From Vicinamibacterales bacterium (GTDB taxonomy: Bacteria; Acidobacteriota; Vicinamibacteria; Vicinamibacterales; UBA8438), in contig JASLOY010000189.1 in assembly GCA_030745255.1 (NCBI GenBank), forward strand, positions 1 to 6,955: 6,955 nucleotides of DNA. The letters are read 5' to 3'. The translations under genes and the position numbers were made by a program. Below the pieces are notes generated by a model. That model saw only the letters and a program-made list of their open reading frames with translations, made no database searches and had not been told where the DNA came from. This document shows positions 1 through 5,343 of this stretch, one piece after another (position 1 is the stretch's first letter; each line of letters begins with the position of its first letter).

Positions 1-432
1 GCGATCAACACGCACTTTCAACAGACTTTCTCGACGTTGTTCGGGGGGGGGCGTGCCGGGTTGGTACTGATCGACGAGAGTGATCTGCTCGAAGGTGGCG
101 TCGACATCATCGCTCAGCCGCCCGGAAAGCGGTTGCAAAGCATCCAGTTGCTCTCGGGTGGCGAGAAAGCGCTGTCGGCAATGGCGTTGATGTTTGCCAT
201 TTTCAAATACAAGCCAAGCCCGTTCTGTCTGCTCGACGAAATCGACGCGCCCCTAGACGAGGCGAATATTGGTCGATTTGTCGAGATGCTGCGCGGTATG
301 GAGTCCGACACGCAGTTCATCTTGGTCACGCACAATCGCAAGACGATGGAAATCGCCGACCGGTTGTATGGCGTGACCATGGAGGAGCCGGGTGTGTCGA
401 AGTTGATCTCGGTCCAGCTCGGGCAGGCCTAG
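1..432 (+). CDS. smc: Chromosome segregation protein SMC, C-terminal fragment
   Basis: Partial gene: the reading frame is open from base 1 and ends at TAG 430-432, giving the last 143 residues of a protein normally about 1,150-1,200 long. SMC is an ABC-type ATPase that dimerises and, with ScpA and ScpB, compacts and segregates chromosomal DNA. This piece is the C-terminal half of the ATPase head. It shows the signature motif LSGGEKALSA (from residue 51 of the fragment), the Walker B stretch CLLDEIDAPLDE with D79 and E80 as metal-binding and catalytic acids, the D-loop just after it, and the switch histidine in VTHN (H111). The upstream FSTLFGGGRAG segment is also typical of SMC. The run of three glycines is encoded by nine consecutive G (43-51). 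No divergent features are seen. RecN and Rad50 have similar heads but lack this combination of motifs, so identification is firm. Confidence 0.96.
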   Translation, partial: AINTHFQQTFSTLFGGGRAGLVLIDESDLLEGGVDIIAQPPGKRLQSIQLLSGGEKALSAMALMFAIFKYKPSPFCLLDEIDAPLDEANIGRFVEMLRGMESDTQFILVTHNRKTMEIADRLYGVTMEEPGVSKLISVQLGQA

Positions 433-459
433 CGGACCGCTCCCGGAAGACAGCACACA

Positions 460-488
460 GGAGACAGGAGAAGCCGGATGGCTTCGCC
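460..488 (+). repeat. Dispersed heptad-plus-hairpin repeat, copy 1
   Basis: Two heptads, GGAGACA (460-466) and GGAGAAG (467-473), run into a perfect 6-bp hairpin, GAAGCC (470-475), loop GGAT, GGCTTC (480-485), followed by GCC. Nearly the same unit occurs at 6709-6758, and a worn copy lies at 1724-1748 on the other strand. It fills most of the 77 bases between smc and the M48 peptidase start and ends 21 bases before that ATG. It looks like a REP-like dispersed intergenic element. There is no T-tract, so it does not look like a normal intrinsic terminator. Its function is unknown. Confidence 0.7.
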
Positions 489-509
489 GTCACTTGCTTG
501 CCGTACGGT

Positions 510-1661
510 ATGCCTCCGGCGCGTGTGAACGAAGGAAAGGCCACTCGCTATCACCGGCTCAAACGGCGGACCGGCTTGCTCGCGGCAGTGGCCGGCGGTA
601 CGGTGCTGTTGACGCTGCTTGCGTCAGGTACCTCGGCGGAGATTCGCAACGTCGTAGTCCAGCTGGTCGCCGACCTTGGACTGCCGCCGGCATGGCGTCA
701 GGCGGGTGTGGTGGCCGCCTACACGGCGTGCGTGTGGGCGGTGCTCGAAGGGGTGTTGCTGCCGGTGCGTTTCTTCCAGGGCTTTGTACTGGAACAACGA
801 TACGCTCTGTTGCGCATCGCCGCGGTCCGTTGGGTGTCCGGTCATCTCAAGAGGGTCGCACTGAGCGGAATCGTCGTTGCCGTGGCGGCCGTCGTCGTGT
901 CCCTCTCGCTTGCGACGTGGCCCGCATGGTGGTGGGTCGTGAGCGGGGGCACGTTCGCGGCGGCCACGATCATACTGACCAATCTTGCGCCAGTCTGCCT
1001 CATCCCGCTGCTGTACTCGGTCCGGCCCATGACCCGGGTCCGGTTGACCGAGCGGCTTGCAACGCTCGCCGAGCGCGCGGGCGTGTCGGCGCCGCGGGTC
1101 GACGAGTGTGCGGTCGGGGCGACGACGAGGCGTGCCCACGCGACGCTGGTCGGGCTGGGGCCGGTGTGTCGTATCTTGCTCAGCGACACGCTGCTTGCCG
1201 ACTACTCGGATGATGAGATCGAGGTGGTGCTTGCGCACGAGCTCGGCCATCATGTCCATCGCGACGTGTGGCAGCTGATGGCATTTGAGCTGTCGGTGGC
1301 GCTGCTGGCCCTGCTGGTCGGTGGCTGGACGATGGTTCGTCTCGGCGGGGTGTTCGGCGTGGCCGGCACGGGTGATGTGGCCGGATTACCACTGCTGGCT
1401 CTGGGTGCCGGTGGTATGGTCGCGGCTGCGGCGCCGTTTGGGCACGCGTTGTCGCGACGTCACGAGCGGCGCGCCGACCTCTTTGCGATTCGGATGACCC
1501 GGAATCCAATGGCGTTCATCTCCGGCCTGCGCCGGTTGGGCGCGCAGAATCTCGTCGAAGAGCGCCCGTCACGGCTGGTCGAACTGCTGTGTCATAGACA
1601 CCCGCCGCTCTATCGTCGGGTGGCAGCCGCACGCCGCGCCGAAGCGGCACTGCAGTCGTAG
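510..1661 (+). CDS. M48 family (Ste24/CAAX-protease-like) membrane zinc metallopeptidase
   Basis: A 383-residue integral-membrane peptidase. The zinc site is clear: HELGH at residues 243-247 supplies two histidines and the catalytic glutamate, and ERRAD supplies the third ligand (E319). The preceding RILLSDTLL and the C-terminal HPPLYRRVAAAR are typical of M48. The N-terminal half has about four hydrophobic segments (roughly 23-40, 65-86 and two within 117-170), and the stretch EQRYALLR...W...LKRVAL resembles the Ste24/CAAX N-terminal domain. Two more hydrophobic segments lie between HELGH and E319. Family knowledge suggests proteolysis of membrane or membrane-associated substrates with the active site facing the cytoplasm. 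The substrate cannot be inferred, and bacteria usually lack prenylated CAAX proteins. The start is uncertain: ATG 510 is chosen, TTG 498 and GTG 525 are in frame, and none has a good Shine-Dalgarno. It lies downstream of smc on the same strand, but the pairing suggests no shared job. HtpX is less likely given the long N-terminal membrane domain. Confidence 0.87.
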   Translation: MPPARVNEGKATRYHRLKRRTGLLAAVAGGTVLLTLLASGTSAEIRNVVVQLVADLGLPPAWRQAGVVAAYTACVWAVLEGVLLPVRFFQGFVLEQRYALLRIAAVRWVSGHLKRVALSGIVVAVAAVVVSLSLATWPAWWWVVSGGTFAAATIILTNLAPVCLIPLLYSVRPMTRVRLTERLATLAERAGVSAPRVDECAVGATTRRAHATLVGLGPVCRILLSDTLLADYSDDEIEVVLAHELGHHVHRDVWQLMAFELSVALLALLVGGWTMVRLGGVFGVAGTGDVAGLPLLALGAGGMVAAAAPFGHALSRRHERRADLFAIRMTRNPMAFISGLRRLGAQNLVEERPSRLVELLCHRHPPLYRRVAAARRAEAALQS

Positions 1662-1761
1662 GCTCGGCTGGGGTCTCGGGATGGCCGGCACCCTCAGTCG
1701 TCGGCCCTGGTGGGTCGGAAGCTGGCGAAGCCTGCTGGCTGCCTCCTGTAGGACGTTGTGT
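1662..1761. other. Convergent intergenic gap between the M48 peptidase and pnp
   Basis: The two genes meet tail to tail here. The gap holds a possible 5-bp stem GGCCG (1683-1687) / CGGCC (1702-1706) with a 14-base loop, and the degenerate repeat at 1724-1748. Neither is followed by a T-run on either strand, so termination here would have to be Rho-dependent or of a non-canonical type. I see no gene in it. Confidence 0.5.
1724..1748 (-). repeat. Dispersed heptad-plus-hairpin repeat, degenerate copy 3
   Basis: Read on the minus strand this is CAGGAGGC, then AGCC, loop AGCA, GGCT, then TCGCC. Compared with 6709-6758 it keeps the CAGGAGGC start and the GGCTTCGCC end, but it has lost about six bases in the middle, which shortens the stem to 4 bp. 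It sits just 3' of pnp in the direction of pnp transcription. The match is partial, so this assignment is weaker than for the other two copies. Confidence 0.45.
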
Positions 1762-3891
1762 CTAGGACTTCGCCGGTTGCGGTGCTCGTGACGCGCCACT
1801 CGCGGCTTTGCCGCCGCCCTCCGGCTTGTCGAGCAGCGCCTTCCGGCTGAGCCTGACCTTTCCGGACGGATCGACGTTGATCACCTTCACGAGAACCTCT
1901 TCACCTTCCTGCAGTTCGTCGCGGACTTCTTTCACACGGTAGTGCGCGATTTCCGAGATATGGAGCAGGCCGTCCAGACCCGGGAGTACTTCCACAAACG
2001 CGCCGAAGTCAGTGATGCGCTGCACTTTGCCCAGATAGGTCTTGTTCAGCTCAGGCGTGGCGGTGAGCTCTTCGATGATCGAGATCGCCTTGCTGGCCGA
2101 GGCGTCGTCGCTCGACGCAACGTTGACGCGGCCGTCGTCCTCGACGTCGATCTTTACGCCGGTTCGTTCGATGATGCTGCGAATCGTCTTTCCGCCCGGT
2201 CCGATCACGTCGCGGATCTTGTCGACCGGTATCTGGATCGTGACGATTCTCGGCGCATAGGCCGAGATGTTGGACCGTGGGTCCTGCAGCGTGGAGCGCA
2301 TGCGCTCGAGGATGTGTAGCCGCCCGGCGCGCGCCTGATCCAGCGCCTGCCGCATGATGTCGGCCGTAATGCCGCTCACCTTGATGTCCATCTGCAGAGC
2401 GGTGATGCCGTCGCTGGTGCCGGCGACCTTGAAGTCCATGTCGCCGTAATGGTCCTCCGCGCCAGCGATGTCGCTAAGCACGGCGTGGCGACCTTTCTCC
2501 TCGTCGAGGATCAGCCCCATCGCAACACCCGCGACCGGCGACTTGAGTGGCACGCCTGCGTCCATCATCGCCAGCGTGGCGCCGCACACCGAGGCCATGG
2601 ACGACGAACCGTTCGACTCCAGGATGTCGGAGACCACCCGAACAGTGTAAGGGAACGTTTCCTCGCCGGGCACGACCGGCAGCAGACTGCGCTCGGCGAG
2701 GTTGCCGTGTCCAATCTCCCGTCGACCAGGGCCACGCAGGAACTTGACTTCACCGACCGAGAACGGCGGAAAGTTGTAGTGCAGCATGAAGCGACGGTAT
2801 ATCTCGCCGTCGACCATCTCGACCTTCTGCTGGTCGTCTGCTGTGCCGAGCGTGGCGGTTACCAGCGCCTGCGTCTCACCCCGCGTGAACACCGCCGAGC
2901 CGTGGGCGCGAGGCAGGAGCCCGACATCGGACGTTATCGTCCTGATCTGGTCGAATGCCCGGCCGTCGAGGCGGTGTCCGCGCTCGAGCACCTCGTCACG
3001 CAGCACTTGTTCTTTGAGCGTCTTGAACACGCTCTTCGCGGTCGCGCGACGCTCGGTGTCGTCGTCTGGAACGGTGGCAAGATACTCATCGAGCACCCGG
3101 TCGACGGCCGCGTAGCTCTCCAGCTTGTCCCGTATTCGCATCGCGTCGGCGAGCGGGCCGAGAATCTGGTCTTCGACCTCTTTGGCAATGGCCGCGTCAG
3201 GCGCTTTGGCCTCGACCGTCAGCTTTGGCTTGCCTATGGCGGCCGCCATCTTGTCGATTTCGGCGATGATTGACCGGATAGCCTCGTGACCGGCCTCGAG
3301 CGCGCGCAGCATCTCCTCTTCGGAGACCTCTTTGGCACCCGCTTCGACCATCACCAACGCGTCCTTGCTACCGGCCACCATGAGATCCAACCGACCTCGA
3401 CGTCGCTGGTCGTAGGTAGGGTTGATCAGCAACTCTCCGTCGAGCAGTCCGACCCGCACCGCTGCGATCGTGCGTTCGAACGGCATCTCCGAGATGGCCA
3501 GCGCCGCCGAGGCGCCGGTCAGCGCCAGCACATCCGAGTCGTTCTCCGTGTCGGCCGAGATGACGAATGCGACCACCTGCGTCTCGCGACGCCACCCGGA
3601 CGGGAACAGGGGGCGGATCACCCGGCTCGTCAGTACTTCCTTTTCGGGAGGTTTGCCTTCCCGCTTGAAGAAGCCCCCCGGGATTCTCCCCGAGGCATAG
3701 GTGTTCTCACGGTAGTCAACGGTCAGTGGGAGAAAATCGATGCCCTCTCGCTCGTAAGGCGAGTAACACGCGGTCACGAGCACCATCGTGTCGCCATACC
3801 GCACCACGACGGAACCATTGGCCTGTTTGGCCAACTTGCCCGACTCGATGGTCAGAGGGTGGCCGCCAACGTTCACTTCGCCTGTATGCAT
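1762..3891 (-). CDS. pnp: Polyribonucleotide nucleotidyltransferase (PNPase)
   Basis: A 709-residue PNPase, normal in length. It degrades RNA 3'-to-5' by phosphorolysis, releasing nucleoside diphosphates, as a cytoplasmic trimer often bound to RNase E-type degradosomes. In order: the first RNase PH-like domain with the FFKREG RNA-contact loop, a helical linker, the second RNase PH-like domain with the phosphate-binding GSSS (G428-S431) and catalytic D480, D486 and K488 in EDHYGDMDFK, a KH domain with GPGG at 564-567, an S1 domain (about 615-685; FGAFVEVLPGLDGLLHIS), and a short Ala/Gly-rich tail. The start ATG 3889-3891 is preceded by GGAG seven bases upstream (3899-3902). Oddity: the usual SRLIDRPIRPLFP segment reads SRVIRPLFP, four residues short. 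It follows rpsO after 77 bases, the classic rpsO-pnp pairing. Identification is firm. Confidence 0.98.
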   Translation of the reverse strand: MHTGEVNVGGHPLTIESGKLAKQANGSVVVRYGDTMVLVTACYSPYEREGIDFLPLTVDYRENTYASGRIPGGFFKREGKPPEKEVLTSRVIRPLFPSGWRRETQVVAFVISADTENDSDVLALTGASAALAISEMPFERTIAAVRVGLLDGELLINPTYDQRRRGRLDLMVAGSKDALVMVEAGAKEVSEEEMLRALEAGHEAIRSIIAEIDKMAAAIGKPKLTVEAKAPDAAIAKEVEDQILGPLADAMRIRDKLESYAAVDRVLDEYLATVPDDDTERRATAKSVFKTLKEQVLRDEVLERGHRLDGRAFDQIRTITSDVGLLPRAHGSAVFTRGETQALVTATLGTADDQQKVEMVDGEIYRRFMLHYNFPPFSVGEVKFLRGPGRREIGHGNLAERSLLPVVPGEETFPYTVRVVSDILESNGSSSMASVCGATLAMMDAGVPLKSPVAGVAMGLILDEEKGRHAVLSDIAGAEDHYGDMDFKVAGTSDGITALQMDIKVSGITADIMRQALDQARAGRLHILERMRSTLQDPRSNISAYAPRIVTIQIPVDKIRDVIGPGGKTIRSIIERTGVKIDVEDDGRVNVASSDDASASKAISIIEELTATPELNKTYLGKVQRITDFGAFVEVLPGLDGLLHISEIAHYRVKEVRDELQEGEEVLVKVINVDPSGKVRLSRKALLDKPEGGGKAASGASRAPQPAKS

Positions 3892-3898
3892 GTCTTGA

Positions 3899-3902
3899 CT
3901 CC
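3899..3902 (-). promoter_or_regulatory. Shine-Dalgarno of pnp
   Basis: GGAG on the minus strand, with seven bases to the ATG of pnp. It supports the start chosen for pnp. The 5-bp hairpin at 3910-3924 lies a few bases further upstream. Confidence 0.7.
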
Positions 3903-3909
3903 AGAGCGA

Positions 3910-3967
3910 TCCTCACGGCGAGGAGACGGGCGCGTGGGAGGATGGGACCAAGGCTGGGCGAGGCCCA
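3910..3967 (-). promoter_or_regulatory. rpsO-pnp intergenic hairpins (pnp leader)
   Basis: On the minus strand, right after the rpsO stop, comes TGGGC-CTC-GCCCA (3967-3955), a perfect 5-bp stem with a 3-base loop. Further on is TCCTC-GCCGT-GAGGA (3924-3910), a 5-bp stem ending eight bases before the pnp Shine-Dalgarno. Neither has a T-tract, so read-through from rpsO into pnp is expected. In E. coli the equivalent region folds into a stem cut by RNase III and used in PNPase autocontrol. Here the stems are much shorter, and any regulatory role is inference. Confidence 0.35.
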
Positions 3968-3968
3968 A

Positions 3969-4238
3969 CTACTTGCGGAGACCCAATCGCTTAATCAGAT
4001 CGCCGTATCGACCCGAGTCCTTGGCCTTGAGATAGTCGAGAAGGCGTCGCCGCTGCCCGACGAGCTTCAGCAATCCGCGACGCGAGTGGTGATCCTTCGC
4101 GTGAATCTTGAAGTGCTCGGTCAAATAGCTGATGCGCTCGCTGAGCAACGCGACCTGCACTTCGGGAGACCCGGTGTCGGACTGGTGGGTCTGATACGAG
4201 CCGATGAGTTCGGTCTTCTGTTCCTTCTGCAACACCAC
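3969..4238 (-). CDS. rpsO: 30S ribosomal protein S15
   Basis: An 89-residue protein, exactly the usual S15 length. S15 is a primary 16S rRNA-binding protein that fixes a three-helix junction in the central domain and helps start platform assembly. The family pattern is complete: TGSPEVQVALLSERI, then LTEHFKIHAKDHHSRRGLL, then GQRRRLLDYLK, and a basic C-terminal end. Translation starts at GTG 4238-4236, set by the Shine-Dalgarno at 4243-4252. The next two codons, GTG and TTG, could also act as starts. It is separated from truB by 133 bases, long enough for its own promoter and leader, and is followed by pnp. Many bacteria let S15 repress its own mRNA through a structured leader; a candidate fold is described at 4267-4302. 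Confidence 0.98.
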   Translation of the reverse strand: MVLQKEQKTELIGSYQTHQSDTGSPEVQVALLSERISYLTEHFKIHAKDHHSRRGLLKLVGQRRRLLDYLKAKDSGRYGDLIKRLGLRK

Positions 4239-4242
4239 CGCT

Positions 4243-4252
4243 GATCACCTCC
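4243..4252 (-). promoter_or_regulatory. Strong Shine-Dalgarno of rpsO
   Basis: The minus strand reads GGAGGTGATC, a 10-base perfect match to the complement of the common bacterial 16S 3' end (GATCACCTCC). Nine bases separate the GGAGG core from the first GTG. It fixes the rpsO start and suggests that a strong ribosome site compensates for the GTG start codon. Confidence 0.85.
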
Positions 4253-4266
4253 ACGAACGGCCCAGA

Positions 4267-4302
4267 CACGACCGACGCGTGATGGTCGAGCAGTCGGTGC
4301 TC
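4267..4302 (-). promoter_or_regulatory. Candidate structured S15 leader (pseudoknot or kissing loop)
   Basis: On the minus strand hairpin A is GAGCA (4302-4298), loop CCGAC, TGCTC (4292-4288). Downstream, hairpin B is CACG (4281-4278), loop CGTCGGT, CGTG (4270-4267). Loop A (CCGAC) is perfectly complementary to GTCGG inside loop B (4276-4272), allowing a five-pair kissing loop or, without stem B, an H-type pseudoknot. A competing six-pair stem ACCGAC/GTCGGT (4298-4293 with 4276-4271) would exclude hairpin A. The S15 leader is a known place for autoregulatory RNA folds that differ between phyla, but pairings this short can arise by chance in GC-rich DNA. Confidence 0.35.
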
Positions 4303-4335
4303 CGAACCGCCGTAAGAACTGCGACATCCACTGAC

Positions 4336-4361
4336 GTTATCGTTCCTCTCACATTGGTCAA
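4336..4361 (-). promoter_or_regulatory. Possible rpsO-pnp promoter
   Basis: In the 133-base gap between truB and rpsO the minus strand has TTGACC (4361-4356), a five-of-six match to a sigma70 -35 box. Next is GATAAC (4341-4336), a four-of-six match to a -10 box, only 14 bases away, which is shorter than the optimal 17. The gap length and placement favour an internal promoter, but the spacing makes this particular pair doubtful. Confidence 0.25.
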
Positions 4362-4371
4362 CCGATCGATC

Positions 4372-5343
4372 CTACACTAGAACAATCTTGGGATGCAAAG
4401 CGCCGTCGGCACGCTGATCGGCGATGGCGAGCAGCCGGCCGCGTTCGTCCAGAACCCGTACGCGCCCCGTGTCTGGTGGCGGAAAACCGGTTCCAGGCGT
4501 CAAATCGGCGAGTCTTACTGGGTTTCCGTGCGCGGTTCGGCCCGCGCCCACGTCGTTGACGACAATCGTCGGTATTCCGGGGAGCAGGGCATCCATCGGT
4601 ATGAGCTGCGGCGCGACCTGCTCGCCGCGTTCGGCGGCCTCGCCGTGCTTGCCGTACTCGATGACGCGCGCCAGCGGAACGGCGTCCTGGAGACCGAAGG
4701 GACCGTGCCGTTCACGCCGGAGCGTCTCGAGACACCCGCCGCATCCGAGGGTCTCACCGAGGTCGTGGGCCAGGGAGCGAACGTAGAAACCGCTCGAACA
4801 GACAATCCGGCACCGCACGCGCGATCCGTCAATCGACAGCACAGTGAGCGTTTCGACCGTGACCGGCACCGGTGCGACCTTGACGGCCCGTCGCTGCCGG
4901 GCGAGATTGTACGCGCGGACGCCGTCAATCTTCTTGGCCGAGTAGGCCGGCGGATGCTGTGCATAGGACCCGACGAAGTCGGATGCCGTCTGCGCGATCG
5001 TCTCGGGCGTCGGCCCTTCTGGCCGACCGGGTGCTTCGGCGTCACTCAGGTTGGCTTCGGACCCGCCAACCACCGCACCGGTGATGTCGTAGCTGTCGGT
5101 GACCAGTCCGAGCCGGATCACGGCGTCATACTGTTTCGAGGCATCGCTGAACAGCGAAGCGAGTCTCGTGGCTCGACCGACGACGAGTGGCAGGACACCG
5201 GTGGCCATTGGATCGAGAGTGCCCAGGTGGCCGACCTTCTTCAGGCCGAGAGCTCGTCGCACGCATGCCACGACATCGTGCGAGGTCGGTCCCGTCGGCT
5301 TGTCGATAACGAGCACCCCGTCGAGCGCTGACCTGCCCGTCAC
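4372..5343 (-). CDS. truB: tRNA pseudouridine(55) synthase
   Basis: A 323-residue TruB, which converts uridine 55 in the T-loop of tRNAs to pseudouridine and also acts as a tRNA-folding chaperone. Visible motifs: VLVIDKPTGPTSHD at the start; KKVGHLGTLDPMATGVLPL with the catalytic aspartate D44; KQYDAVIRLGLVTDSYD with the active-site tyrosine Y72; HPPAYSAKKIDGVRAYNLAR (130-149); and SSGFYVRSLAHDLG with R189. The C-terminal segment, about 250-323, fits the PUA-like RNA-binding domain of TruB. The start is GTG 5343-5341, whose bases overlap the nrnA stop (GTGA), pointing to translational coupling; no strong Shine-Dalgarno precedes it. The same frame stays open upstream to 5949 but runs through nrnA in a different frame and is not coding. 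ribF, commonly next, is absent. Confidence 0.96.
   Translation of the reverse strand: MTGRSALDGVLVIDKPTGPTSHDVVACVRRALGLKKVGHLGTLDPMATGVLPLVVGRATRLASLFSDASKQYDAVIRLGLVTDSYDITGAVVGGSEANLSDAEAPGRPEGPTPETIAQTASDFVGSYAQHPPAYSAKKIDGVRAYNLARQRRAVKVAPVPVTVETLTVLSIDGSRVRCRIVCSSGFYVRSLAHDLGETLGCGGCLETLRRERHGPFGLQDAVPLARVIEYGKHGEAAERGEQVAPQLIPMDALLPGIPTIVVNDVGAGRTAHGNPVRLADLTPGTGFPPPDTGRVRVLDERGRLLAIADQRADGALHPKIVLV

Noticed and set aside
460..488. Repeat hairpin as the smc terminator
   Set aside because: There is no U-tract, and the same hairpin occurs inside the ylxP-rbfA operon, where termination would be unexpected.
494..1213. Plus-strand 239-codon frame overlapping the M48 gene
   Set aside because: It is Arg/Gly/Ala-rich with no motif, and it lies one frame off a gene with a complete zinc site and membrane domain.
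1683..1706. GGCCG/CGGCC stem as a terminator for the convergent genes
   Set aside because: The stem is 5 bp with a 14-base loop and no T-tract on either side, which is too weak to call a terminator.
2449..3273. Long plus-strand open frame antisense to pnp; similar ones at 3286-4035, 4393-5331 and 5409-6434
   Set aside because: Those inside pnp, truB and nrnA share the codon register of the gene on the other strand, where a stop would need TTA, CTA or TCA in the real gene, codons rare in high-GC DNA. Their translations show no domain, and the sense genes are certain.
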